This document shows, piece by piece, positions 44,228 through 53,052 of a DNA stretch of 64,000 nt. The notes below the pieces were generated by a model that saw nothing but the letters and a program-made list of their open reading frames with translations, was not told the DNA's origin and ran no database searches. A program made the translations under genes and the position numbers. Numbering within the stretch: the first letter of the stretch is position 1; each line of letters begins with the position of its first letter. The stretch comes from Alsobacter soli. GTDB lineage: Bacteria > Pseudomonadota > Alphaproteobacteria > Rhizobiales > Beijerinckiaceae. Location: positions 62,001 through 126,000 of the forward strand of contig NZ_PVZS01000008.1 of the NCBI RefSeq assembly GCF_003004785.1. The letters run 5' to 3'.

Positions 44228-44649
44228 TGCATTGCTCCCAGCCGAAAAGTTCAAAGGACTTTCGCTTCGAAGCTGAGTAACGCCAGGTCGTCGTCGACCG
44301 TTGACGCCGCCCCAAGTTGCTGGCGTCCTGCTTGGGGCAACCACGGTCACCGCCAGAAATCGTCAAGACGATCTGGCTCGGCGATCAGCGTGGCGGAGTA
44401 CACTGCCACTGTTGGTCGCAGCATTGCACGCACGACGGGCGCGTCAAGCAAGAAGTATTCGCCTCCTGAGAGACGGGAGCGAATGCCCGATATTCGAGCG
44501 GGCCTGCTTGGGCGGCTCCATCTCGTTCGCGAAGACATGGAGCCGCCATCCAGAGGCGGAGCTTGCAGCTTCAGCTGAGGAGCGCCCGGCCGGTTCCGGT
44601 CCCACTCCGTGCCCAACGCCCCGAGGACCTCATCCCCTGCGCATGCCCG
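44228..44649. promoter_or_regulatory. Non-coding region upstream of adhC and downstream of the dehydrogenase gene
   Basis: The 422 bp stretch lies between two leftward genes and should hold the adhC promoter. It contains an 8 bp dyad GCCCCAAG/CTTGGGGC (44309-44316 and 44331-44338, 14-nt loop) about 80-110 bp before adhC, an imperfect dyad ATTCGC-TCC/GGAGCGAAT (44457-44466 and 44476-44484), and the stronger hairpin listed separately. A short minus-strand frame at 44347-44616 looks accidental. Confidence 0.55.
44511..44547 (-). terminator. Perfect 11 bp hairpin downstream of the beta-hydroxyacid dehydrogenase gene
   Basis: GGCGGCTCCAT (44511-44521) pairs with ATGGAGCCGCC (44537-44547) around a 15-nt loop that itself contains the palindrome TTCGCGAA. 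It lies about 100 bp beyond the leftward dehydrogenase gene, a good position for its terminator, though no T-run follows. Confidence 0.5.
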
Positions 44650-45549
44650 TCACTTCGAAGAGAGCCGGGGCTTGGCGACGCCGGCGGTCTCGCAGTGGGC
44701 GTCCGCCATGGCCGAGAAGTCCTTGTCGCCGTAGCCGCGGGCCCGTGCGGAGCTGAAGGCCTCCCGGGCGGCGGCCGCAAGCGGCATGGGCACGCGGGCG
44801 GCGTTGGCCGCCTCCACGATGAGGGAGAGGTCCTTGTGGGCGAGGTCGATGGCGAAGCCGGGCGTGAGATCCCCCTTCAGCACCTTGTCCGGCCAGTTGA
44901 TCTTGAGCTGGCCGTTGGTCGCCGTGGTGCCGTAGAGCACGTCGAGCGTCCGCTCGAGCTGGAGGCCGAGCCCCTGGGACAGCGCCAGGGCTTCCGCGTT
45001 GAGCTGGCAGAGGCTCACGGCCAGGAAGTTGTTCACGAGCTTGGTGCGCGTGCCGGACCCGGCGGGGCCGCAATGGAAGATGGTCGTGCCCATGGCCTCC
45101 AGCAGGGGCCGGACGCGGGCGACGTCGGCTTCCTCGCCGCCCACCATGAACAGCGACTCGCCCCGCGCGGCGTGGGCCGCGAGGCGCCCGACGGGCGCGT
45201 CCACGAAGCCGATCCCACGCGCCCTGGCTTCGGCCGCGAGCGCATCGGTGGTTTCCGGAGATACGGTGCTCATGTCCATGACGACCGCGCCCTTGCGGGC
45301 CTGGGCCATGGCGCCATCGGGGCCGAGCAGCACCTGCCGGACGATGGTCGAGTTAGGCAGCATGGTGACGAGCACGTCGCAGCGCTGCGCCACCTCGCCC
45401 GGGGTGGGCGCCGAGGAGGCCTGCAGCCCCTCGAGCTCCTGCACGGCGGCCTGGTTGATGTCGTTGACGACGAGCCTGAAGCCCTTGCGGCAGAGGTTCG
45501 ATGCCATGGGGCGTCCCATGACGCCCAGTCCGATGAAGCCTACTTCCAT
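44650..45549 (-). CDS. NAD(P)-dependent beta-hydroxyacid dehydrogenase (GarR/YihU-like)
   Basis: The product is 299 residues with the dinucleotide motif GFIGLGVMG (residues 4-12), the DAPVGR substrate loop (118-122) and the catalytic lysine K170 in GTRTKLVNN. The family includes tartronate semialdehyde, 3-hydroxyisobutyrate, L-threonate and sulfolactaldehyde reductases. The DAPVGR wording in place of DAPVSG is closer to the YihU/4-hydroxybutyrate type. It is next to an HpaI-type aldolase, so reduction or oxidation of a three- or four-carbon aldehyde or hydroxy acid is likely. Confidence 0.85.
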   Translation of the reverse strand: MEVGFIGLGVMGRPMASNLCRKGFRLVVNDINQAAVQELEGLQASSAPTPGEVAQRCDVLVTMLPNSTIVRQVLLGPDGAMAQARKGAVVMDMSTVSPETTDALAAEARARGIGFVDAPVGRLAAHAARGESLFMVGGEEADVARVRPLLEAMGTTIFHCGPAGSGTRTKLVNNFLAVSLCQLNAEALALSQGLGLQLERTLDVLYGTTATNGQLKINWPDKVLKGDLTPGFAIDLAHKDLSLIVEAANAARVPMPLAAAAREAFSSARARGYGDKDFSAMADAHCETAGVAKPRLSSK

Positions 45550-45617
45550 GATGCGGTCTCCCCGAGTTCACGCTTGTTGTTGCGCGCGCATGGCTGCGCG
45601 CGGACCTGCTTGATGGG

Positions 45618-46394
45618 TCAGGCCAGCGCGCCGGGCCGGCAGGCCTCGACAGCGCGCTTCAGGTGGCGAAGCAGCAGGCCGGCGTCGGAGCCCAGCCCGA
45701 TCATCCGGAATCCCTGCTCCTGGCGCCGGGCGATGTCCTCCGGAGAGGTTCCGATCACCCCGTTGGCGATGCCCCGCTCGGTCGCCTTCGCGGCCGTGCG
45801 GAGGATCATGTCGGCCACGCCTGGGCCTTCCCACACCGCCATGTGTCCGAGGCTCTGGGACAGGTCGGACGGCCCGAAGAAGATGGCCTCCAGGCCGGGG
45901 ACGTCCAGGATGGCGTCGATGTTCGCGATGGCGTCCGCCGTCTCGATCACCGGGATCACCATGGTCTCGTCGTTGGCGCAGGCGACGTAGCTCTCCACCG
46001 CGGCGCCCCACCGCACCGCGCGCTCGCCGCCGAGCCCGCGCTGGCCCGTGAGGGGATAGCGGGCGTGCCCGAAGCCGGCGCGCAGTTCCTCCGCCGTGCG
46101 GATCAGCGGCAGCAGGACGCCATGGGCGCCAAGGTCCAGCGCGCGCTTCACCGTGTCCACCGTCGTCGTGGGCACGCGCACGATCACCGCCAGGTCGGAC
46201 CCCTTCGCCGCGCGGATATGATCGAGCGCGTCGCGGTAGCTGAGGCACCCGTGCTCCATGTCCACCACGATCCAGTCCACGCCGGCTTCCGCCGCGATCT
46301 CGGTGACGGTGGCGGATTCCAGGGTCACCCAAAACCCGAGAGTGGCCTGTCCCGCCTGCAACTTCGGGCGGAGCGGATTCCTGAAGGCGGTCAT
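45618..46394 (-). CDS. HpcH/HpaI family class II aldolase
   Basis: This 258-residue enzyme starts at ATG 46394 after AGGGAGG. It has VVDMEHG (catalytic His region), RVPTTT, the metal ligand E in PVIETADAI and D in FFGPSDLSQSLG, all diagnostic of pyruvate aldolases that split 2-keto-3-deoxy sugar acids or 4-hydroxy-2-keto acids to pyruvate and an aldehyde. The dehydrogenase 68 bp downstream would handle the aldehyde. It is divergent from the TRAP transporter that probably imports the sugar acid. Confidence 0.9.
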   Translation of the reverse strand: MTAFRNPLRPKLQAGQATLGFWVTLESATVTEIAAEAGVDWIVVDMEHGCLSYRDALDHIRAAKGSDLAVIVRVPTTTVDTVKRALDLGAHGVLLPLIRTAEELRAGFGHARYPLTGQRGLGGERAVRWGAAVESYVACANDETMVIPVIETADAIANIDAILDVPGLEAIFFGPSDLSQSLGHMAVWEGPGVADMILRTAAKATERGIANGVIGTSPEDIARRQEQGFRMIGLGSDAGLLLRHLKRAVEACRPGALA

Positions 46395-47002
46395 GGAAGC
46401 GTTGTCCTCCCTGCGGGGCCGCGTTCGACCGCCGGCGCCAAGTCTTCGCGCCGAAGATCGAGACGGCACCCTGGAATGCGGCGTTGTTTGTTTTCGCGCC
46501 TGCAACATTGCGGGCCGGTCGCGCCGTCCGGACTAGACTTCAACGGAGCCGGGCGGGCGCATAGCCCCGAGTGATCCCGGTTTTCGCATGGCGGGGCCTC
46601 GCCTGCTGCATGGCCGTGCTCCAAAGAGCCTCGATCGGGCCTCTTAAAGGCTGTTGCGGCAGCGTCAGCGGCGCCGGCCGGCCAAATCGGTTCAGTTTGC
46701 GGCGCAACATCCGCGTCATGCGTATTCGGATGAGTTCGATAGCGGGTTGCCAGCCTGAAAGCATTGTGTTCGGATGGTCTTGGGAAGAAACGCACGCAAG
46801 AGAATTCAACGAAATCTGCATAGAGTGCTGCTGGACCGGCGGGCGGCAGGCCGTCCGTTCACGGTTGGAGTAGTCCGTGCAGAAAAAACGCAACGATGTT
46901 TCTGGCGTCGGCTAGAACGACTGGTGGACCAAGACATGTCGCGTTGATCTCTGACGCGCACGACCCGGAAATCGGGCGGCGCTTCCACGAGGGAGGAACA
47001 GA
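46395..47002. promoter_or_regulatory. Divergent control region between the aldolase and TRAP operons
   Basis: This 608 bp gap has no convincing gene. It holds promoters for both directions. A short dyad TGGT-GG-ACCA (46922-46931) lies about 70 bp before dctP and resembles operators of GntR/FadR-type regulators, but this is weak. No regulator gene is next to the cluster. The dctP ribosome binding site GAGGGAGGAA is at about 46988-46997. Confidence 0.45.
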
Positions 47003-47998
47003 ATGACAGAGGATCGCACCTGCGGCGTTTCACGCCGCCAGGCCCTGGGTCTCGTCGCGGGCGCCGGCGCAGCCGTGGCCATGCCTTCCATCGCGCGAGC
47101 GGCGCAGGTGAACTGGATCGGCGCCAGCGCGGTCCCGCAGAGCGACTTCATCGCCCAGGCGCTGGATGTCTTCGCGCAGCGCGTCGGCGAACTCACCAAG
47201 GGACAGCTCGTCGTCACCAACCATCACGCCGGTTCGCTGGGCGGCGAGCGCGAGCACGTCGAGGGCCTGCTGCAGGGCTCCGTGCACGTCGCCAGCCCGG
47301 GGCAGGGACTCGTGGCCGGGTGGTACAAGCCGGCCGAGGTCTGGACCTACCCGTACCTGTTCAAGGACGTGCCGCACAAGAACCGTGTCTGGGACGTGCT
47401 GCGGGACGACTACACCGCCGACCTCGTCAAGCAGGCGAAGCTGCGCACGCTCGCGGCGATCCCGCGCATGCCCCGCATGCTCAGCTGCAACAAGGTGGTG
47501 AAGAGCCCCGCCGACATGAAGGGGCTCAAGATCCGCGTGCCCGAGACGGCGCTCTGGCGCCGCACCTTCGAGCTGATGGGCGCCTCGCCGACGCCGTTGC
47601 CGTTCCCCGAAGTGTTCACCTCGCTGAAGTCCGGCATCATCGACGGCCAGGAGAACCCGCTCGCGCTCACCTACAACGCGGGCATCTTCGAGGTGAACAC
47701 GCATCTCTCGCTCACCGAGCACATGATGCAGGACAACTGCCTCATCACCTCCCAGGCGGCCTACCAGGCGCTCTCGCCGGACATGCAGAAAGCCGTGGAC
47801 CAGGCCTCGCGCGACATGGAGGCGGACCTGCGGCCGAAGGTGGAGGCCGACGACAAGTCCATCCTCGACAAGATCAAGGAGAAGAAGATCGTCATCTCCG
47901 AGGTCGACAAGGACGCCTTCCGGCAATCGGTCGCCAAGATCGGCGAGGAGTTCCCGGCCGGCAAGAAGTGGGTCGACCGCATCCGCGAGATCAACTGA
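47003..47998 (+). CDS. TRAP transporter solute-binding protein (DctP family)
   Basis: The product is 331 residues with a twin-arginine leader (SRRQALGLVAG, residues 10-20, ending at ARAA near 34). The DctP fold shows GSLGGEREHVEGLLQGSVH and the conserved RVPET-LWRR ligand-arginine segment at about 172-180. It binds an organic acid, probably a sugar acid, in the periplasm and delivers it to the DctQ-DctM pair that follows. Confidence 0.9.
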   Translation: MTEDRTCGVSRRQALGLVAGAGAAVAMPSIARAAQVNWIGASAVPQSDFIAQALDVFAQRVGELTKGQLVVTNHHAGSLGGEREHVEGLLQGSVHVASPGQGLVAGWYKPAEVWTYPYLFKDVPHKNRVWDVLRDDYTADLVKQAKLRTLAAIPRMPRMLSCNKVVKSPADMKGLKIRVPETALWRRTFELMGASPTPLPFPEVFTSLKSGIIDGQENPLALTYNAGIFEVNTHLSLTEHMMQDNCLITSQAAYQALSPDMQKAVDQASRDMEADLRPKVEADDKSILDKIKEKKIVISEVDKDAFRQSVAKIGEEFPAGKKWVDRIREIN

Positions 47999-48058
47999 CC
48001 TGAGCGACATGGGGACGGCGGGGTCCCCGCCGTCCTGCCAGCCTGGAGGGGTGTCGGG

Positions 48059-48568
48059 ATGAATGGTGCGCTGACCGGATTGTGCGAACTCCTCGTTCGC
48101 GTCGCCAAGATCGCCCTCGGCGTGCTCACGGGGGCCATCGTGGCCGTGACGCTGGCGGCCGTCTGGTGGCGCTACGCCCTGAACGCGCCCCTGTCGTGGA
48201 CGGAGCAGGTCTGTCGCATCTTCTTCGTCTGGATGACGTTCCTGGGCGCGGCCGTGCTCTATCGCGAGCGCCTCCATGTCGCCATCGACATGTTCGTCCT
48301 GATGCTCCCCCGGCCGGCCCGGATGGCGGTGCTCTGGTTCGTCGAGGGCCTGATCCTCGTCTTCAGCCTCGTGCTGCTGGTCTACGGGGCGAAGCTCTCG
48401 GTCGACACGCTCGACCAGACCTTCGGCGCCCTCGATATCTCGCCCGCGACCTTCTATTTCGCCGCCCCCGTGGCCGGGGCGATGATGATCCTCTTCTTCT
48501 TCGAACTGCTGCTCACGCCCGCCCGGCGCGTGGCGCTCGACAAGATCGGGGTGAGCACGAGCGTGTGA
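48059..48568 (+). CDS. TRAP transporter small permease (DctQ family)
   Basis: The 169-residue protein has four membrane helices and the DctQ pattern VWWRYALNAPLSWTEQ and WMTFLGAAVLYRERLHVAID. It forms the small membrane subunit that anchors the large DctM subunit. It is 60 bp after dctP and 52 bp before dctM in the same operon. Confidence 0.92.
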   Translation: MNGALTGLCELLVRVAKIALGVLTGAIVAVTLAAVWWRYALNAPLSWTEQVCRIFFVWMTFLGAAVLYRERLHVAIDMFVLMLPRPARMAVLWFVEGLILVFSLVLLVYGAKLSVDTLDQTFGALDISPATFYFAAPVAGAMMILFFFELLLTPARRVALDKIGVSTSV

Positions 48569-48620
48569 CCCCGGCGACGCCGTCCACGACGGCCAGGCCC
48601 GTCCAGACAGGGAGGAAGGC

Positions 48621-49907
48621 TTGAGTTCCGCGCTGCTGCTTGGCTTCGTCGTGCTGATGTTGATCGGCGTGCCCATCGGGTTCGCCATGGGACTCGGGAG
48701 CCTCCTGGCCCTGATCGTTCAGGGCCAACTCCCCCTGTCCCTCCTGGCCCAGCGCGTGCTGGTCGGCGCGGATTCCTATTCGCTCCTCGCCATTCCCTTC
48801 TTCATCCTGGCCGGCAACCTCATGAACCAGGGCGGGATCACCGTCCGGATCATCTCCTTCGCCAACGCGGTGGTCGGGCGCTTTCGGGGCGGCCTGGCGC
48901 AGACGACCGTGCTCGCCACCATGATCTTCTCGGGCATCTCCGGCTCCGCCGTCGCCGACGCCACGGCCCTTGGGAAGGTGCTGATCCCGGCGATGAAGCG
49001 CAACGGCTACGGCGCGCCGTTCTCCGCGGCGCTCATGGCTTCCGCCTCCGTGAACGGGCCCATCATCCCGCCGTCGATCCCGCTCGTGATCTACGGGCTG
49101 TCGGTCGGCAAGGGGATCTCCATCGCGGCGCTCTTCCTGGGCGGCGTCGTGCCGGGCCTGATGCTCGGCCTCTCCCTGATGGCGGCCGCCTACTACATCT
49201 CCTGGAAACGCGACTTCCCGGTCTACGAGGCGGTGCCGTGGCGCGATCTCCCGCGCAGGGCCTTGCCGGCGGTCTGGGCGATCCTGATGCCGCTCATCAT
49301 CCTGGTCGGCGTCACGGGAGGGATCTTCACCGTGACCGAGAGCGCGGCCGTCGCGGTGGTCTACGCCGCCTTCGTGGGCCTGGTCGTGTACCGCGACCTC
49401 AAGCTGCGGGACCTGTTCCCCATCCTGGTCCAGACGGCGCTGGATTCGGCCCTGGTCATGTTCATCATCGCGGTGGCCTCCGCCTTCGGCTACCTGATGG
49501 CGATCAGCGGCCTGCCGACCACCATCGCCCGGTGGATCTCGTCGGTGTCGACGCACCCGATCGTTATCCTGATGCTGATCAACGGGCTGCTGCTGATCGT
49601 GGGATGCTTCATGGAAGCCATCGCCGCGATGCTGATCCTGATCCCGGTGCTGGTCCCCATCGTCCAGGCTGCCGGCGTGGACCTGGTGCATTTCGGCCTG
49701 GTGATGGTGTTCAACCTGATGTTGGGCCTGCTGACGCCGCCGGTCGGCATCCTGCTCTACATCTGCGCCAACTTCGCCGAGATCAGGCTCGAGGACGAGG
49801 TGAAGGCGGTCATGCCCTTCCTGCTGATGGGCGTCCTCGTCCTCGTCCTGATCACCCTGATCCCCGGACTCGTGCTGTGGCTGCCCAACGCGGTGCTGGG
49901 TCGGTAA
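48621..49907 (+). CDS. TRAP transporter large permease (DctM family)
   Basis: The TTG start at 48621 follows GGAGGAAGG. The 428-residue protein has about twelve hydrophobic segments and the DctM signatures FFILAGNLMNQGGI and SGISGSAVADATALGKVLIP. It moves the bound acid across the membrane using the sodium or proton gradient. The RuBisCO-like gene follows after 12 bp, tying transport to catabolism. Confidence 0.93.
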   Translation: MSSALLLGFVVLMLIGVPIGFAMGLGSLLALIVQGQLPLSLLAQRVLVGADSYSLLAIPFFILAGNLMNQGGITVRIISFANAVVGRFRGGLAQTTVLATMIFSGISGSAVADATALGKVLIPAMKRNGYGAPFSAALMASASVNGPIIPPSIPLVIYGLSVGKGISIAALFLGGVVPGLMLGLSLMAAAYYISWKRDFPVYEAVPWRDLPRRALPAVWAILMPLIILVGVTGGIFTVTESAAVAVVYAAFVGLVVYRDLKLRDLFPILVQTALDSALVMFIIAVASAFGYLMAISGLPTTIARWISSVSTHPIVILMLINGLLLIVGCFMEAIAAMLILIPVLVPIVQAAGVDLVHFGLVMVFNLMLGLLTPPVGILLYICANFAEIRLEDEVKAVMPFLLMGVLVLVLITLIPGLVLWLPNAVLGR

Positions 49908-49919
49908 GGGGTGACGCGA

Positions 49920-51188
49920 ATGGCTGACCCGGTCCGCATCGAGGCGGATTACCTGATCGAGACGGCCTACGACCCCCGGCGCGCGGCCGAGGCCATGGCC
50001 GGCGAGCAGTCGAGCGGCACCTTCGTGCCTGTCCCGGGCGAGACCCCGGAGCTGAAGGCCCGTTCGGCCGCACGCATCGAGGCCCTGGAGCTGTTCGACG
50101 AAGTCGTCCCGGTCCCGTCGCTCCCCGGGGCGGGGCGACCTGGGGGCGAGGACGTCGTGTATCGCCGGGCGCGCTGCACCCTGTCCTGGCCCATAGAGAA
50201 CATGGGGCCGTCGCTGCCCAACCTGGTGGCGACGGTTGCCGGCAACCTGTTCGAGTTGCGGCAGTTCTCGGGCCTGCGGCTGCTCGACCTGCGCCTGCCG
50301 ACCGCCTTCGCGGACGCCTATCCCGGTCCCTCCTTCGGCGTCGAGGGTACCCGAAGGCTGGCGAACGTCCATGGCCGCCCGCTGATCGGAACCATCGTGA
50401 AGCCCAGCGTCGGGCTCGGGCCGGAGGAGACGGCCGCGCTGGTCCAGACGCTCTGCGAGGCGGGGATCGACTTCATCAAGGACGACGAGCTGCAGGCCGA
50501 CGGGCCCCATTGCCCCTTCGACCGTCGCGCCGAGGCAGTGATGCGGGTCGTGAACGCCCACGCGGACCGCACCGGCAAAAAGGCGATGGTCGCCTTCAAC
50601 CTCACCGGCGACCTCGACCAGATGCGCCGGCGTCATGACCTGGTGCTGGCGCTCGGCGGCACGTGCGTGATGGCGAGCCTGAATGCGGTGGGGCTCGTCG
50701 GCATGGTCGAACTGGGCCGGCACACGCAGCTGCCGATCCATGCCCACCGTAACGGCTGGGGCGCCCTGAACCGGCATCCGCTCCTGGGGTGGTCCTATGT
50801 GGCCTGGCAGAAGATCTGGCGCCTCGCCGGCGTGGACCACATGCATGTGAACGGGCTCGCCAACAAGTTCTGCGAGGACGACGACAGCGTCATCGCCTCG
50901 GCGCGCGCGTGCCTGACCCCGATGTTCGAGGCGAAGCCCTGCACCGTGATGCCCGTGTTCTCGTCGGGGCAGTCGGCCCGGCAGGCCGACGGCACCTTCC
51001 GGGCGCTGGGCTCCACGGATCTCATCTTTGCGGCGGGAGGCGGCATCATGGCCCATCCGGACGGGCCCGCCGCCGGCGTGGCCAGCCTGCGCGAGGCCTG
51101 GGAGGCGGCGATGGCGGGTATCGACCCGGCGACGCACGCCCGAGCCCACCCGGCGCTCGCCCGGGCCCTGGAGACCTATGGCGGATGA
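49920..51188 (+). CDS. RuBisCO-like protein (form IV) of the sugar-acid degradation type
   Basis: The 422-residue protein (ATG 49920, AAGGGG upstream) has the RuBisCO fold. K161 (GTIVKPSVGL) stands at the RuBisCO K175 position, while the second lysine of KPK is replaced by Ser. The carbamate site DFIKDDE is intact with K187, D189 and E190. H275/H277 occur in IHAHRNG, and the phosphate loop GGG is at 373-375. The loop 6 lysine is absent, as in RuBisCO-like proteins, so CO2 fixation on RuBP is not expected. Its coupling to a DUF1537 kinase matches 3-oxo-isoapionate-4-phosphate decarboxylase or transcarboxylase (OiaX/OiaT) systems. Which of these it is cannot be told. Confidence 0.88.
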   Translation: MADPVRIEADYLIETAYDPRRAAEAMAGEQSSGTFVPVPGETPELKARSAARIEALELFDEVVPVPSLPGAGRPGGEDVVYRRARCTLSWPIENMGPSLPNLVATVAGNLFELRQFSGLRLLDLRLPTAFADAYPGPSFGVEGTRRLANVHGRPLIGTIVKPSVGLGPEETAALVQTLCEAGIDFIKDDELQADGPHCPFDRRAEAVMRVVNAHADRTGKKAMVAFNLTGDLDQMRRRHDLVLALGGTCVMASLNAVGLVGMVELGRHTQLPIHAHRNGWGALNRHPLLGWSYVAWQKIWRLAGVDHMHVNGLANKFCEDDDSVIASARACLTPMFEAKPCTVMPVFSSGQSARQADGTFRALGSTDLIFAAGGGIMAHPDGPAAGVASLREAWEAAMAGIDPATHARAHPALARALETYGG

Positions 51189-52558
51189 GCGTCGACGTGC
51201 GCGACAGGCTGCCGGATGGCCTGCTGATCGCCTTCTATGGCGACGACTTCACCGGCTCGTCCGCTTCCATGGAGGCGACCGCCTTCGCCGGGCTGCCGAC
51301 CGTTCTGTTCCTGGCGCCGCCCACCCCCGAGCAGTTGTCTCGGTTCGCGTCCTACCGGGCCATCGGCATCGCGGGCGTGGCCCGGTCGCAGAGTCCCGCA
51401 TGGATGGACGAGCGCCTGCCGCCAGTCTTCCGCGCGCTGCGCGACCTCGACGCTCCGGTGGTCCACTACAAGGTCTGCTCCACCTTCGACTCCGCCCCGC
51501 ATGTGGGCTCCATCGGCCACGCCATCGATCTCGGCGCGCCGATCCTGGGCGGGACCTGGCGCCCGCTGGTCGTGGCCGCGCCCGACATGGGACGCTACCA
51601 GGCGTTCGGCAATCTCTTCGCGGCAGTGGACGGCCGTGGATATCGGCTCGACCGGCATCCCACCATGGCGCGCCATCCCGTGACGCCCATGGACGAGGCG
51701 GACGTGACCGTGCACCTGGCGCGCCAGACAGAGAGGCCGATCGGCCTGGTCGACTTCGTCGCCATGAAGCAGGGGGAGGGCGACGCCGCCCTGGAGCGCG
51801 CCCGTGCTGCCGCCGACATCATCGCGTTCGACGTGCTCGACGACGAGACGCTGGCCGAGACCGGCCGGCTCATCTGGGAGAACCGCGGCGAGCGCATCTT
51901 CGCCATCGGCTCCCAGGGCGTCCAGTTCGCGTTGCTGGCCCACTGGCGCAAGGTGGGGCTCCTGGCGGGGCCGCCCGGTCCGTTCAGGGCGGCCCCGGAA
52001 AGGCGGATCGCCTGCGTCTCGGGCTCCTGTTCGCCGGTCACCGCCGGGCAGATCGCCCACGCGGAGCGCCACGGCTTCGAGCCGATCCGCATCGATCCGG
52101 GCCGCGCCGTGGACTCCGTGGCCTGGAGCAGGGCGGTCGGGGAGGCGACGGACCGGGCGCTTGCCGCCGTCGGCGCCGGCGGGTCGCCCCTGGTCTTCAC
52201 GGCGTCCGGGCCGGACGACCCAAGCGTGCCCGCCATGCGGGAGGCGATCGCCGCCAGCGGCGCCTCGGCGGCGGAGGTCAACGCCCGGGTCGGCGCAGGC
52301 CTCGGGCAGATCCTCCGGGACGTCCTACGCGCCTCCGGCCTGCGCCGCGCCGTGATCGCGGGCGGCGACACGTCGGGCCATGCGGCGCATGAACTCGGGC
52401 TCTACGCCCTCACCGCGCTGGCGCCCATCGCCCCTGGTTCACCGCTCTGCGCCGCCCATTCCGACCACGCGAGCGGCCAGGGGCTGGAGATCGCCCTCAA
52501 GGGCGGCCAGGTCGGCCGGGCGGATTTCTTTTCGGTCGCCCGCGATGGGGGCGGCTGA
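51185..52558 (+). CDS. DUF1537 four-carbon/branched sugar-acid kinase
   Basis: The 457-residue product starts within the RuBisCO-like stop (ATGA overlap). The N-terminal domain has the substrate motif FYGDDFTGSSASMEA (residues 17-31) and the C-terminal ATP domain has the IAGGDTSGHAAHELG motif. Family members phosphorylate 3-oxo-tetronate or 3-oxo-isoapionate. Direct coupling to a RuBisCO-like protein suggests an oxo-isoapionate-type kinase (OiaK-like) that makes the phosphorylated keto acid used by its partner. Confidence 0.88.
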   Translation: MSVDVRDRLPDGLLIAFYGDDFTGSSASMEATAFAGLPTVLFLAPPTPEQLSRFASYRAIGIAGVARSQSPAWMDERLPPVFRALRDLDAPVVHYKVCSTFDSAPHVGSIGHAIDLGAPILGGTWRPLVVAAPDMGRYQAFGNLFAAVDGRGYRLDRHPTMARHPVTPMDEADVTVHLARQTERPIGLVDFVAMKQGEGDAALERARAAADIIAFDVLDDETLAETGRLIWENRGERIFAIGSQGVQFALLAHWRKVGLLAGPPGPFRAAPERRIACVSGSCSPVTAGQIAHAERHGFEPIRIDPGRAVDSVAWSRAVGEATDRALAAVGAGGSPLVFTASGPDDPSVPAMREAIAASGASAAEVNARVGAGLGQILRDVLRASGLRRAVIAGGDTSGHAAHELGLYALTALAPIAPGSPLCAAHSDHASGQGLEIALKGGQVGRADFFSVARDGGG

Positions 52559-52613
52559 GCAGGCGGCCCAGCGCGGGGCAGGGCTCCGCCAACAAGTCGA
52601 AAGGGGAGGACCA

Positions 52614-53018
52614 ATGAGCTGTCATCGCGAAGTGATCGGCGAAAAAGGCCAGTTCAAGATCGTCCTGATGGACTCGATCTCCTACGCCAATTCCGGGGAC
52701 GGGGGCGTCTTCGCCGTGTCGGGCTCCCATGGCGGGCGCAGCTCCGGCGACATCACCTCCGCGCTGCCCGTGGTGGGGGCGATCTTCAACGATGCGGGCG
52801 TCGGCAAGGAGGACGCGGGCATCGCCGGGCTTCGCGCCCTCGACGAGAAGGGCGTCCCCGCGGCGGCCGTGAGCTCCACCAGCGCGCGGATCGGCGACGC
52901 CCGGGACACCTGGCGCTCCGGCGTCATCTCCCACGCGAACAACAGCGCGCAAAAGGCCGGCATCACCGTCGGCACACGGGTCGAGGACGCGCTCACCGCG
53001 TGGCTGCGGGCCCGCTGA
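52614..53018 (+). CDS. 134-residue protein of unknown function in the RuBisCO-like operon
   Basis: AAGGGGAGGA before ATG 52614 is the best ribosome binding site in the operon, and the codon bias is that of a real gene. The compact, leaderless protein shows SGSHGG (36-41), FNDAGVG (58-64), SSTSARIGD (87-95) and ISHANN (105-110). The Ser, His, Asp and Asn clusters look like an active or ligand site. I do not recognise the family. Its place between the kinase and the SDR genes suggests an enzyme, for example an isomerase, or a binding protein in the same pathway. Confidence 0.75.
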   Translation: MSCHREVIGEKGQFKIVLMDSISYANSGDGGVFAVSGSHGGRSSGDITSALPVVGAIFNDAGVGKEDAGIAGLRALDEKGVPAAAVSSTSARIGDARDTWRSGVISHANNSAQKAGITVGTRVEDALTAWLRAR

Positions 53019-53052
53019 GGAGCCAACGAGAAACGCAACGAGGGAGGCCGCA

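Noticed and set aside
44347-44616. Small minus-strand frame of 89 codons in the adhC upstream gap
   Set aside because: No ribosome binding site, no leader or motif, and it crosses the strong hairpin at 44511-44547.
46571-46873. Plus-strand frame of 100 codons between aldolase and dctP
   Set aside because: Irregular codon use, many cysteines and no binding site. Probably non-coding.
48513-51149. Very long antisense frame across dctM and the RuBisCO-like gene
   Set aside because: It covers two well-supported plus-strand genes. Its product is dominated by Arg, Asp, His and Gln, typical of a mirror of hydrophobic codons.
49920-51188. True carbon-fixing RuBisCO
   Set aside because: The loop 6 lysine and the second lysine of KPK are missing, and no small subunit or phosphoribulokinase is present. 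The kinase partner and TRAP genes point to sugar-acid catabolism.
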